64,000 nucleotides of DNA from Arachnia propionica (lineage in GTDB: Bacteria; Actinomycetota; Actinomycetes; Propionibacteriales; Propionibacteriaceae). The notes under the pieces were generated by a model. That model was given only the letters and a program-made list of their open reading frames with translations, made no database searches and was not told the origin of the DNA. Below, piece after piece: positions 9,050 through 17,961 of the stretch (position 1 is the first letter of the stretch; each line of letters starts with the position of its first letter). A program made the position numbers and the translations under genes. The stretch spans positions 62,001 to 126,000 of the forward strand of contig NZ_RQZG01000008.1 of the NCBI RefSeq assembly GCF_003859805.1. The letters are read 5' to 3'.

Positions 9050-9771
9050 AGCCTTTCCTGCTGCTCGCCACCCGTCCGGAGGATGCGGCCGCCGACGGCG
9101 AGGCCGCCGCACTGCGTCGTCTGGGTGGCCTCGAGGCGGTGGACCTGCACCGGGTCCGCCTCGAGCAGGCACCCCTGCCGGAACTGGATCTCACTGATCA
9201 TGCGGGAGTGATCCTGGGAGGCGGTCCCTTCAACTCCTCCGACGCGGACAAGAGCGAGCTCCAGCAGAGGATCGAGGCGGATCTGGCGCGGGTGCTGGAT
9301 CAGGTCTTCGCCGACCGGGTGCCCTTCCTCGGGCTGTGCTACGGGATCGGCACCGTCACCAGCCATCTGGGCGGCCTGGTGGACCGCGGGTTCGGGGAGC
9401 CGGTCGGGGCGGTGACGGTGTCGGTGACCGCTGAGGGGAGAGAGGACCCCCTGCTGGCCGAGGTGGGGGAGGAGTTCCGCGCCTTCGTCGGCCACAAGGA
9501 GGCGGTGGCCCGGCTTCCCGAGGGAGCGGTGCTGCTCGCGACGGGACAGTCCTGCCCCGTGCAGATGTACCGGATCGGGACGCACTGCTGGGTCACCCAG
9601 TTCCACCCCGAGCTGGACGCGGCGGGCATCAAGGAGCGCATCCACGTCTACCGTGACGCGGGCTACTTCGAGCCCGAGCAGGTGGATCAGCTGTGCGCGG
9701 AGGCGGATCGAGCGGGGGTGACGCCGGTGGTCCACAGCATCGTGCGGCGCTTCGTCGATCTCCACCGGTGA
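9046..9771 (+). CDS. Class I glutamine amidotransferase domain protein (GuaA-like)
   Basis: The 241-residue stand-alone GATase1 domain retains the whole catalytic triad: the nucleophilic Cys in FLGLCYGIGTV, and the His and Glu in TQFHPELD. An oxyanion-type loop ILGGGPFN and a KEAV segment (GHKEAVARLP) resemble free-standing GMP-synthase-like amidotransferases. Such enzymes hydrolyse the amide of glutamine or gamma-glutamyl compounds. The start codon overlaps the stop of the YbdK-type ligase gene, and no synthase partner domain is present. An inference is that the pair makes and breaks, or makes and amidates, a gamma-glutamyl-type compound. The specific substrate cannot be read from the sequence. 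Confidence 0.83.
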   Translation: MKPFLLLATRPEDAAADGEAAALRRLGGLEAVDLHRVRLEQAPLPELDLTDHAGVILGGGPFNSSDADKSELQQRIEADLARVLDQVFADRVPFLGLCYGIGTVTSHLGGLVDRGFGEPVGAVTVSVTAEGREDPLLAEVGEEFRAFVGHKEAVARLPEGAVLLATGQSCPVQMYRIGTHCWVTQFHPELDAAGIKERIHVYRDAGYFEPEQVDQLCAEADRAGVTPVVHSIVRRFVDLHR

Positions 9772-9774
9772 GGG

Positions 9775-10982
9775 TCAGTGGTGGCCCGGCTGGTACCCAC
9801 TGAGTCGCAGTGTGGCGATACCGGCCAGCACCGCCACGGCCACCGGGGCCAGGGCCCCGGCCGGGACCATGAGCAGCACGATCAACATCACGGCCAGCGG
9901 TTTGCCGAGGGTCACGGTCGTGGCCGCAGCCATCCCCGCCACCATCGCGGTCCCCGCGTCGAGTCCCGGAACGAAGGCCATGCAGGCCGTCCCGACGGCG
10001 GCACCCGTGAAGGCCAATGGGAAGAACTCGCCACCCCGCCAACCTGAGGCCAGGCTGAGCGCGGTGGCCAGCACCTTGCCCGCCGCGATGGCGACCAGGA
10101 ACCACCAGGCCCCGTGCTCGGTCTGCTCGATGATGACGTGCAGGTCCGAGTGGCCGGAGAACCGCAGCAACGGGAAGGCAGCCAGTAGGGCGGCCAGCAG
10201 GAGGGAACCGACCAGAGTCTGCCGCCACCCGGGGCCGAGCTTGCCGAGCAGAGTCTGCAAGACGGGCTTGAAGTGGGCGTGGGCCAGGGCGACGAGGCTG
10301 GCCAGCACCGCCGGGACGGCAGCGACGAGCAGGGTCTTCAGCTCCGTGGGGGGCAGCTCGGGCAGGTGCATACCGTGGGCCTCGACCCCGGCGAGCTTCA
10401 CCACGGCGAGGAGGCCAGGAAACCGCTGATACCCGCCGCGATCCCGGTCCACTTCGACGGCGACAGGGTGTCGTCGCCGTAGGCGGCCCCGCCGGGCGGG
10501 GAACCGTAGAGCCCGGCCAGCGCGGCGGCGGGACCTGCGGTTCCGATCACCTGCCGCTCGGCCTGGGAGCGGCCGATCCGGCGGCTGACCATGATCGACA
10601 GCTCCGCGACCACGGCCACCAGACCGGCCTCCGGGCCGATGGAGCCGCCGAAACCGACGGCGATGATGGCGGAGGCGGCAAGGAAGGCGGTCCTGCGACG
10701 GTGCAGCGAGGTCGGGTCCTCGGCGGCGGCCAGCTGCTCGTCGAGGTCGGAGTCAGTGCTCCGCGTGCGCAGCCAGGCCAGCACCACGCCGCCGAGCAGG
10801 ACGATGAGGAAGACGTACCACCTGGCGTCGGTGTGGCTCCACAGCAGGTGCTCCAGGCCCTTCATCAGTAGGAAGGTCGCCGCAGCCACCGCCCCGGCCA
10901 CGGCGCCGTAGCCCACGGAGAGGGTCAGCAGTCGGCCGGTCAGCGGGGCCGTTGCGGGGGAGTGCTTGGTCCTTGACCTCAC
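9775..10982 (-). pseudogene. ClC-family chloride channel/transporter, frameshifted
   Basis: Two minus-strand frames together encode about 402 residues of a ClC protein. The N-terminal part (from GTG 10982) has VAGAVAAATFLL and the ClC filter segment FGGSIGPEAGLVA. It ends at a TGA at 10398 after SGFLASSPW. The C-terminal part continues in the -1 frame from about 10412 (LLAVVKLAGVE) with GWRGGEFFPLAFTGAAVG and AGMAAATTVTLGKPLAV. Joining the frames restores one continuous ClC sequence. A lost base in the C-rich stretch around 10410-10418 explains the break; a sequencing error is equally possible. The GTG overlaps the stop of the K+ channel gene. If real, the protein is truncated before its second half and probably inactive. 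Confidence 0.75.
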
Positions 10983-11497
10983 GGGCTCACCTTGGTTTCG
11001 GGTTCGGGCTGCGCAGGGGTGACTGCCTGCTCCTTGGCGGCACCGATGCTGGCGGCGATGGTCCGGGCCACCAGCCCCAGGAAGAGCAGGCTGAAGGCGA
11101 TCATCGCGGTGACCAGCAGCCGGGCGCGTTGCCCCACGGGGTGAACATCGCCGAAGCCCACCGTCGTCATGGTCACCATCGTGAAGTAGAGGGCATCGGT
11201 GCGGGTGGCAAGCCCCGCGAACTCTCCGGGCACCTGGGTGGCGAGGGCGTAGCAGGCCAGGGCACACAGCGAGATGTCGGCGACCAGGGTGGTGATGAGC
11301 CGCCCCACCCGGTCCGGGTGGGTCTTGACCTGGTGGGTGATGAGCAGGGCCAGGACGATGAGCATCGCGAAGCTCAGCGCGCCCCGTCCCCACAGCTCCT
11401 CCCCGGTGCGAACCGGGACGACGTGGTAGATCGTCACGACCAGGGCCGTGACGATCACACCACGAAGCCAGGACCACTCGACGGGTGGTTGTGACAT
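10979..11497 (-). CDS. Potassium channel with TVGFGD filter
   Basis: The 172-residue membrane protein has an ion-channel pore domain: a pore helix (YFTMVTMT), the K+ selectivity filter TVGFGD, and a final inner helix (ARLLVTAMIAFSLLFLGLV). Two or three hydrophobic segments precede it (near residues 12-28, 38-56 and 70-88), so the pore module carries an extra N-terminal membrane part. No voltage-sensor arginine ladder and no RCK/TrkA-N domain is present. The ATG overlaps the stop of the upstream 70-aa gene as TGATG, and its own stop overlaps the ClC start. The three genes therefore form one translationally coupled unit. Confidence 0.86.
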   Translation of the reverse strand: MSQPPVEWSWLRGVIVTALVVTIYHVVPVRTGEELWGRGALSFAMLIVLALLITHQVKTHPDRVGRLITTLVADISLCALACYALATQVPGEFAGLATRTDALYFTMVTMTTVGFGDVHPVGQRARLLVTAMIAFSLLFLGLVARTIAASIGAAKEQAVTPAQPEPETKVSP

Positions 11498-11709
11498 CAA
11501 ACGGCAGGCTCTGCTGTCGGGGTCTTTGCGCCGTCGTCATCGCCCTTGCGCGCCATGAGGCCCGCCACGATGAGCGTGATGCCCCAGATGATGGCGAAGG
11601 TCACGGCCGTCATTCCAGGCCAGACCATGGCCACGATGCCGAAGATCAGGACTGCTCCGCCGAGGAGGAACAGCACGTCGGGTGAGCGCTTCGGGAGGTT
11701 CTCGGCCAT
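11497..11709 (-). CDS. Small two-helix membrane protein (70 aa)
   Basis: Two hydrophobic helices (about residues 13-29 and 35-53) are joined by a short Pro-Gly turn and flanked by charged ends, including an Asp/Lys-rich tail (RKGDDDG). The helices resemble half of an HdeD/DUF308 repeat, but the family is not certain. It is the first gene of a coupled operon with a K+ channel and a ClC protein, which suggests a role with ion transport or membrane stress. A GGAGTCGAG stretch precedes the ATG. No known function. Confidence 0.65.
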   Translation of the reverse strand: MAENLPKRSPDVLFLLGGAVLIFGIVAMVWPGMTAVTFAIIWGITLIVAGLMARKGDDDGAKTPTAEPAV

Positions 11710-11809
11710 GTCTCGACTCCGATCGGGTGAGAGGAACGGCCGCCAGAGAAGTTCTGGGCAGCTCCAGGTGAGGGGTCAATCCACCAGCCGCGCCGGGAGC
11801 TGGTGAGGT

Positions 11810-13057
11810 TCACGGGCCGAGCAGGGCCAACGGGAGGACCAGGATTCCGTCAGGACGGCGGTATGCGTGCTGCCCGGTGGTGATGACGACGAGATTGGCG
11901 ATGCGCTCTCCCAGCTGGGAACGCAGCCACAGCAGGTGGCGCACATCCGAGTCGCTGACGCTGGCAGCGAGTTTCACCTCGATGCCGAGAACCCTGCCGT
12001 CGCTTCCTTGAACAATGAGATCGATTTCATGATCGCCACCGTTGGTTCGCAGGTGGAAGAGCTTCGCTTCGGCAGCCTGGGCGGCGACGCGGACCCCGAG
12101 GGTGACGAGGGACTCGAACAAGGGTCCCGCCATGTGAGCGCCGCCTGCGCTCAGCAAGGAGCGCTGGTCCAGGCCGAGGAGTCGGGCTGCAAGGGCTGGG
12201 TCGGCCAGCTGATGCTTGGGAGCCTGCTGAAGCCGTCGAATTGGGTTGTGTGCTGGAATCCAGCCGGGAACCGGGTCGAGCAGCCATAGTTGGGTGAGGT
12301 GCTCCCGATACTCGATGGTGGTGCTCTTGGCTGGTTGTTGGCCATCTCCGCCAGTTGTGGCATCGAGGATGCGCGAATAGGAGGTCGTGGTTGATGATGC
12401 GGCCGCATAGGCGGCAAGCCAGCGACGTAGTACTTCAGGGCGCCGGAGGTGAAACCTCAGTTCGGGGAGGTCCCGATCGATGATGCGTTGCAGATAGGCG
12501 TCCAGTAAGCCTCGTCGGAGTCGTCCCGGGGTGGACATGATTCCGGGAAAGCCGCTTCGGGTGATCTCGGTGGCGTAGTCAGTCAGGGTGAGGCGGCTCG
12601 TGCCGCTCACCTCCGAGGTGCCATCGAGGAGGTCGCGGAGCGAGACTGTGGGGGTGCTTGTTCCTCGCTCATGCAGTGCCATGGGACGCATCCGTAGTGA
12701 CAGAATTCGGCCCGCACCGCTGTGGGTTCCTGAGTCGCTGGCCGGTGTTGCCGAACCCGTCAGGAGAAATCGCCCCGGTGGTGCACCGGAGTCAACCCGG
12801 CGTCGCACCGCATCCCACACCGAGGGGAGTTTCTGCCACTCGTCGAGCAGTAGGGTGCCGGGCGGTACGGTGGCAAGAGAGAAGTCGGAGGCAGCGAGTT
12901 CACGTTGTGCAGGATCGTCGAGCAACCATGTGATGGTGGCTCGACGGGTGGCTGTGTCGGTCTTGCCCACGCCCTTCGGGCCGTCCAGGGCGAGCGCCGG
13001 GGCGATCGGAAAAAGCTCGTCAAGCTCCAGATCAATGGTTCTCGGCAGGTATGGCAC
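11810..13057 (-). CDS. AAA-family ATPase with C-terminal DUF4143
   Basis: The 415-residue protein has an N-terminal ATPase domain with Walker A DGPKGVGKTDT (about residues 25-35), Walker B LLLDEWQKLPSVWDAVRR and sensor-like RFLLTGSATP. It is followed by the DUF4143 region with DRDLPELRF and a PD-(D/E)XK-like C-terminus (NGGDHEIDLIV, then GIEVKLAASVSDSD). This architecture is widespread and patchily distributed; its biochemical role is not established. Local base composition is less GC-rich than in the neighbours, which fits horizontal acquisition. The start is a GTG at 13057. Its 5' flank contains three tandem 23-bp repeats, which may be its own control site. No toxin or transposase gene accompanies it. 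Confidence 0.85.
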   Translation of the reverse strand: MPYLPRTIDLELDELFPIAPALALDGPKGVGKTDTATRRATITWLLDDPAQRELAASDFSLATVPPGTLLLDEWQKLPSVWDAVRRRVDSGAPPGRFLLTGSATPASDSGTHSGAGRILSLRMRPMALHERGTSTPTVSLRDLLDGTSEVSGTSRLTLTDYATEITRSGFPGIMSTPGRLRRGLLDAYLQRIIDRDLPELRFHLRRPEVLRRWLAAYAAASSTTTSYSRILDATTGGDGQQPAKSTTIEYREHLTQLWLLDPVPGWIPAHNPIRRLQQAPKHQLADPALAARLLGLDQRSLLSAGGAHMAGPLFESLVTLGVRVAAQAAEAKLFHLRTNGGDHEIDLIVQGSDGRVLGIEVKLAASVSDSDVRHLLWLRSQLGERIANLVVITTGQHAYRRPDGILVLPLALLGP

Positions 13058-13058
13058 A

Positions 13059-13127
13059 TCGTTACGCTACCATTTCCCGGGTCGTTACGCTACCATTTCC
13101 CGAGTCGTTGCCCTACCGTTTCCCGAG
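13059..13127 (-). repeat. Three tandem 23-bp repeats at the recD 3' end / DUF4143 gene 5' end
   Basis: Units at 13059-13081, 13082-13104 and 13105-13127 follow one another without spacers. The first two differ at a single base (position 22 of the unit); the third differs from the second at three positions. Read on the minus strand the third unit contains the recD stop codon (Gly-Lys-Arg-stop), and units 1 and 2 lie directly upstream of the DUF4143 gene start. They look like duplications of the recD end, or like an operator array for the ATPase gene. Confidence 0.85.
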
Positions 13128-14843
13128 GCCGCTGGCGCGCCGGGTCGGGGTCGTCACGGCCGAGGCCAGGGCTTCTGGTGAGCCGAACAACCGGACCTCT
13201 CGCCGGGCCCGGGTGACCGCGGTGTAGAGCAGCTCCCGGGTCAACAACGGGGAGCCCACCGGCGGCAGGATGACACTCACCACGTCGAACTCGCTGCCCT
13301 GCGACTTGTGGATGGTCATGGCGTGGAGCTCCTGGGCGGCATCCAGCTGCAGCGGGTTGACGAGGTCGACCCGATCCCCCCGGTCCAGGGCCGCCATGAG
13401 CCGCCCCTCACGAGCGACGATCACCGCCACCTCGCCGTTGCTCACCACATCCGAGTTCCGGGTCACGATGAGGGGCTGCCCGACGTGGATTCCGCCCTCT
13501 GGGGCGTACCCGGGGAGCTGGGCGGCCAGGTGACGTCGCACCAGCTGCTGCCAGTGGCCGGTCCCGAAGGGGCCCGCCCGGTGTGCGCACAACAACCGGT
13601 GGCGCTCCAGGGCGGCGACGGCGGCCTCGGCCTGCCCGGCCCGAGCCGCGGTCAGGATCGCCTCTGCGGTGGCGGTCACCTGCTGCTCGAGACCGGGCAT
13701 CGCGTCCAGACCCTCGCGCCCGGAGTAGGGCTCCAGCGTGCAGTCCGTGGAATCGGTGAGGAGCTCGAGGGCGACCCGCGGATCACCACCTCGGATCGCC
13801 TCGGCCAGCCGCGCCACGTCGCCGACGTTGCGGTGCGACCCGGTCAGCCGCACCACCGACGGGACACCAGGACCCTGGACCAGCTCCGGGGATCGTGAGA
13901 TGTCGGCCAGCACGGAACCGGCCTCGACGGAGGCCAACTGATCGGGATCACCGATCAGCACCAGTCGGGTGCTCCCCGCCACGGCCTCCACCAGCCAGGC
14001 CATCATCGTCGAGGAGATCATCGACGACTCGTCGACCACCACCACCTCGAAGGGCAACCGATTGTGGGACCCGTGGGTGCGGGCCTGTCGACCGGGAACC
14101 ACACCGAGCAGCCCGTGCAGGGTACCTGCGTGAAGCCGCACCCGATCCGGGTGTTGCAGCTTGGCCGCCACCGAGGTCTCCAGACGTGAGGCGGCCTTCC
14201 CCGTGGGCGCGGCCAGGGCCACCGTGACCGGGGCCTGTGCGGCCAGGGTGTCGAGAATCCGGGCGACCACCGTCGTCTTGCCCGATCCCGGACCACCCGT
14301 GATGACGCTGGTCCACGACGTCGTCGCCGCACGCACCGCCTCGTCCTGGGAGGGGTCCGGTGCCATCCCCTCGGGTGTGGACAGTGCAGCGGGGGCAGGG
14401 GGCGGGGGTAGGGCGCTGCGCTGCCGCAACGTCTCCACCAGCTGCTGCTCCTCGCGGTGGAACCGGGCCAGGTAGACCAGGCCGTGCTGCAGCCTGAACG
14501 GCCGGTCCTGGTCCTCGGTGGTCGCCACGGCCGGGGATGCCGCCACCGCGTCGAGCCAGGCCTGCGGCTCAGGCCAGGGCAGCTCGGCGGCCTCGGCCAC
14601 CGACCCGTCGTCAACGGCACCGGGAACCACCAGCGAGGCTGCCCGGGCCAGCTCCAGGCACACCGAGCCGAGGCGCAGTTCACGCACCGTCAGGGCCAGT
14701 GCCAACAGCACGACCTCGTCGTCCTCACCGCAGTGGGCGGCCATCCGGCGGGCCAGGTGGAAGTCGGCCAGGCCGATCATGCCCGCGGCCGCGAAGTCCC
14801 GCAGGATCCCGGTGGCGGCGACGGGGATCTCGAACTCAGCCAC
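13113..14843 (-). CDS. recD: Exodeoxyribonuclease V alpha subunit RecD
   Basis: The 576-residue SF1B 5'-3' helicase subunit of RecBCD helps unwind double-strand DNA ends before recombination repair. The N-terminal domain interacts with RecBC. The motor shows Walker A TGGPGSGKTTV, Walker B VVVDESSMIS, and the late motif MTIHKSQGSEFD followed by YTAVTRARREV. Length fits actinobacterial RecD. The ATG at 14843 overlaps the recB stop by 8 nt, so it is coupled to recB. The C-terminal codons lie inside the third copy of a 23-bp tandem repeat, which may have remodelled the end of the protein. Confidence 0.94.
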   Translation of the reverse strand: MAEFEIPVAATGILRDFAAAGMIGLADFHLARRMAAHCGEDDEVVLLALALTVRELRLGSVCLELARAASLVVPGAVDDGSVAEAAELPWPEPQAWLDAVAASPAVATTEDQDRPFRLQHGLVYLARFHREEQQLVETLRQRSALPPPPAPAALSTPEGMAPDPSQDEAVRAATTSWTSVITGGPGSGKTTVVARILDTLAAQAPVTVALAAPTGKAASRLETSVAAKLQHPDRVRLHAGTLHGLLGVVPGRQARTHGSHNRLPFEVVVVDESSMISSTMMAWLVEAVAGSTRLVLIGDPDQLASVEAGSVLADISRSPELVQGPGVPSVVRLTGSHRNVGDVARLAEAIRGGDPRVALELLTDSTDCTLEPYSGREGLDAMPGLEQQVTATAEAILTAARAGQAEAAVAALERHRLLCAHRAGPFGTGHWQQLVRRHLAAQLPGYAPEGGIHVGQPLIVTRNSDVVSNGEVAVIVAREGRLMAALDRGDRVDLVNPLQLDAAQELHAMTIHKSQGSEFDVVSVILPPVGSPLLTRELLYTAVTRARREVRLFGSPEALASAVTTPTRRASGLGKR

Positions 14844-17800
14844 GGTCGCCTCCCAGCACCTCCGAGACCGCGACGGTCAGCTCCGCAGGAGGACGCCACT
14901 CGAAGACCCCACACCGTCGCCCCTCGACGACGGGGGTCGCGGGGCCCGCCATGCCACGCACGAACAGGTAACCGACCCCCGCGAGATGCCGCTGCGGTGA
15001 GTACCCGGGAAGCCGCCAGGCCAGGTGACGGTGCAGCGCCGCGCAGTACAGCACCGCCTGGAGGGGGTAGTGGGCCTGCATCATCGCCTCCGCCATCGCG
15101 TCCGGGGTGTAGTGACCCACCGCGAGCTCCTGATCGGGCAGGGTGGGGACCCGGTTGGTCTTGTAGTCCACCACGAGGAAGCCACCGGAGGGCAGCTGGA
15201 GCACCGCGTCGATGGAGCCGGTCAACAGGCCACTCAACCGCGCGCTGGCCTGCTCGGTGGCGAGCAGGCGCCCGGGGTAGGCGGCCAACGGGTCATCGGC
15301 CGGGAGCAGCTCCGCCATCGCCCGGGCCAGGTCCGCGACGGTGCCGGTGGCGCCCCCGGTCCCGAGAGGGAGGTCGAAGTCCAGCTCCGGCAGGCGGGAG
15401 GAGACCGGGAGGTCTGCCAGACAACCGTCGAACAACCCCCCGAGCGGGGTGGTGACCATCCGGGACAGGGCCGAGGCCAACTGGGCGCACTGGGCCGGAT
15501 CCAGGCCCAGCCGTGGGGCCCGCTCCGTGACCAGTGAGGGCAGTCGGGTCTCGTGCCGGGACCAGTCCACCTGCTCCAGCACCTCGTGGACCAGCGTGCC
15601 GAACCGGGCCCCGGCGGGCAACCCGTTCATGGGGGAGGGCTCGGCCAGGGGACCCGAGAGCTCGGTGGGCAGCAGGTCGAGATCCGGCTCATCCGGGGCG
15701 TGCTCGTGGAGGTCCGCCGTCAGCCCCGAGTACGAGGTGCGTCGCCAGTCGGGATCGACGCGACGCCCCATTCGGGAGACCCGCAGGGTGGGACGTGACG
15801 CCGAGGCAGGCGGGGGGGTTCCCTCCCGCCACGGGGACGACCTGACCGACGAGGTGTCGACCAGGCGGGGATCGAAGGGGAACCGCTGCGGCAACCGGGG
15901 GTACTCCCGGGCCAGGTCGTCCCGCCCACGATCCCGACTGAGCAGCGCGGTCAGGGGCCCTGAGGCGGAGCGTCGATCCTGCAGGTGCCAGGCGATCGCC
16001 AGGTGCCCGGCCCGGGTCAGGGCGACATAGAGCAGCCTCAGCTCCTCCTCCCGGCACTGGGACTTCACCAGAGCCGCGAGCGGATCCCGGTGGGAGGGTC
16101 GGGTGCCGACGTGCAGCACACGGCTCCCGGAGGCGTCGACATGGGGGATGGCTCCCCGCAGGTTGACCTCCGTGACACTGACCTGGGGCAGCAGCACGAC
16201 CGGGTACTCCAGACCCTTCGCACCGTGCATGGTGCCGACCCGCACCGCGGGCACGTCGCTGGCCAGCTGTTCGGGCAGTTCCTCGTGCTGGATCAGGCGT
16301 TCCAGGTGGGAGTGGAGCTCGGCGACGGTGCGCGCCGGTCGCGACAGCAGCAGCTGCCCCACCTGCTGCAGGTCACCGAGACGGCGTTCCCCGTCGCCGT
16401 GGACCACCAGGGAGGCAGCCAGGTCGTCGAGCACCGCACCCACGAGACCGCTCACCCCGGAGGCCGCGAAGCAGGCCCCGAACTCGTGGATCCTCCTCGA
16501 GGCAGGCGTCTCGTCCTGCTCGCTGAGGAGATCCCCGAAGGAGACCCCCAACAGATCACCGAGGGCGGCCGTCATGACCTTGCCCCGGGTCGGTTGGGCC
16601 ACCGCGGCGAGCAGGGCCAGCCAGTCCCGGGCGGCGGGGGAGTGCAGCACCGAGTCACCACCGGTGAAGGTCGCCGGGACTCCCCCTTCCTGCAGCGCTC
16701 CGACCAGGGCCAGGGCGCGACCCCGGGTCCTGGTCAGCACGGCGATGTCGGTGGGGGCGAGGCGACGCTGCTCGGCCCCGACCCGGATGCTGCCATGGGT
16801 CAGCAACGCGGTGGTGTGGGCCACCAGGTCCTCGGTGATCTGCTGCTCGGAGTGGGCCCCACCCCGGATCCACACCCGGGCCGAGGGGGCGTCGGGCAGC
16901 ACCAGGGTGCCCTGGTCGTCGCGTCGCATCACTCTCACCGGCTCCACCCGGATGCCGGCCCCCAGCTCGAGATCGCCGAACAGTTCCCGCACCCCGTCGA
17001 CGACCCCTGCCTCACTGCGGTGATTGACCGCCAGGGTCTGTTTCGGCATGATCCGTGCGGCCTCCAGGTAGCACCCCAGATCCGCGCTGCGGAAACCGTA
17101 GATCGACTGCTTCGGGTCCCCGATGAGGATGATCGAGGTGTCATCGCGTTCCACGAAGCATCTCCGGAGGATCGCCCACTGGTCCGGGTCGGTGTCCTGG
17201 AACTCGTCCACCAGCACGAACGGGAACCGCCGGGCCAGCTCAGCACACACCAGATCGGCGACCTCGGAGTCGGTGACCAGGTGCCGCAGCCGTCCGGGCA
17301 GGTCGTCGAAGGAGACCAGGCCCAGTTCACGGCGCCGCCGGGTGAAGGCCTCACGCACGGCCCGGTGGTACGACAGCGCCTCACGGTCGTCCGAGACCAG
17401 CTCCAGGTGGGATCCCGCAGCCACCTCGGCGATGCCGAGGGCACGGCGGGGATCGAACGGGGGCTCGGGTTCCTCCAGGTAGCGCCTCAGGTACTCATCG
17501 GTGGCGCACTGCCGGATCAGGGGGCGCAACTCCGCCCTCACCTCGTCGTCAGCCCAGTCACCGAGCACACCGAGGGAGCGGAGCTGGTCCTGGCAGAAGG
17601 AGTGGATCGTCGCGACGGTGGCCGAACCGAAGTCCGCAACCGCGTGGCGCAACCTGCTCACGGCCACCTGAGGGTCGGGCTGCGAGGCCAGGTGCCGGGC
17701 GACGGGATCAGTCACGTCGCGCCCGGCGAGCACGAGCTCGATGTCGTCGGCCACCGAGACGAGGCGCCGACGCAGGCGGCCACGCAACTCGGTGGTGGCC

Positions 17801-17961
17801 GCCCTGCTGAACGTGAGGACCAGCAGGTGTCGAAGTGGTACGTCGAACTCAGCGACCAGCCTGGCTGCGAGGCCGACCAGGGTCCAGGTCTTGCCGGTAC
17901 CCGCGCTGGCCTCCAGCAGCAGTGGGCCGTCGGGCAGATCGGCGGTGATGTCGAAGATCAT
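14836..17961 (-). CDS. recB: Exodeoxyribonuclease V beta subunit RecB
   Basis: The 1041-residue protein combines a UvrD-like 3'-5' helicase and a C-terminal PD-(D/E)XK nuclease. Walker A is EASAGTGKTWTLVG near residue 20; Walker B is LVDEFQDTDPDQWAIL; further helicase motifs are FRSADLGCY, VGTMHGAKGLEYPVV and YVALTRAGH. The nuclease signature GSIDAVLQL plus VVDYKTNR near residue 930 keeps the Asp, Asp and Lys needed for metal-dependent cleavage. With RecC and RecD it processes double-strand breaks and loads recombinase. The ATG overlaps the recC stop by 4 nt and its stop overlaps recD. Confidence 0.95.
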   Translation of the reverse strand: MIFDITADLPDGPLLLEASAGTGKTWTLVGLAARLVAEFDVPLRHLLVLTFSRAATTELRGRLRRRLVSVADDIELVLAGRDVTDPVARHLASQPDPQVAVSRLRHAVADFGSATVATIHSFCQDQLRSLGVLGDWADDEVRAELRPLIRQCATDEYLRRYLEEPEPPFDPRRALGIAEVAAGSHLELVSDDREALSYHRAVREAFTRRRRELGLVSFDDLPGRLRHLVTDSEVADLVCAELARRFPFVLVDEFQDTDPDQWAILRRCFVERDDTSIILIGDPKQSIYGFRSADLGCYLEAARIMPKQTLAVNHRSEAGVVDGVRELFGDLELGAGIRVEPVRVMRRDDQGTLVLPDAPSARVWIRGGAHSEQQITEDLVAHTTALLTHGSIRVGAEQRRLAPTDIAVLTRTRGRALALVGALQEGGVPATFTGGDSVLHSPAARDWLALLAAVAQPTRGKVMTAALGDLLGVSFGDLLSEQDETPASRRIHEFGACFAASGVSGLVGAVLDDLAASLVVHGDGERRLGDLQQVGQLLLSRPARTVAELHSHLERLIQHEELPEQLASDVPAVRVGTMHGAKGLEYPVVLLPQVSVTEVNLRGAIPHVDASGSRVLHVGTRPSHRDPLAALVKSQCREEELRLLYVALTRAGHLAIAWHLQDRRSASGPLTALLSRDRGRDDLAREYPRLPQRFPFDPRLVDTSSVRSSPWREGTPPPASASRPTLRVSRMGRRVDPDWRRTSYSGLTADLHEHAPDEPDLDLLPTELSGPLAEPSPMNGLPAGARFGTLVHEVLEQVDWSRHETRLPSLVTERAPRLGLDPAQCAQLASALSRMVTTPLGGLFDGCLADLPVSSRLPELDFDLPLGTGGATGTVADLARAMAELLPADDPLAAYPGRLLATEQASARLSGLLTGSIDAVLQLPSGGFLVVDYKTNRVPTLPDQELAVGHYTPDAMAEAMMQAHYPLQAVLYCAALHRHLAWRLPGYSPQRHLAGVGYLFVRGMAGPATPVVEGRRCGVFEWRPPAELTVAVSEVLGGDRG

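Noticed and set aside
10398-10452. Programmed -1 frameshift in the ClC gene
   Set aside because: No slippery heptamer and no stimulatory stem-loop are evident; a single-base loss or sequencing error is simpler.
13059-13127. Tandem repeats as a CRISPR array
   Set aside because: The 23-bp units abut without spacers, and no cas gene is nearby.
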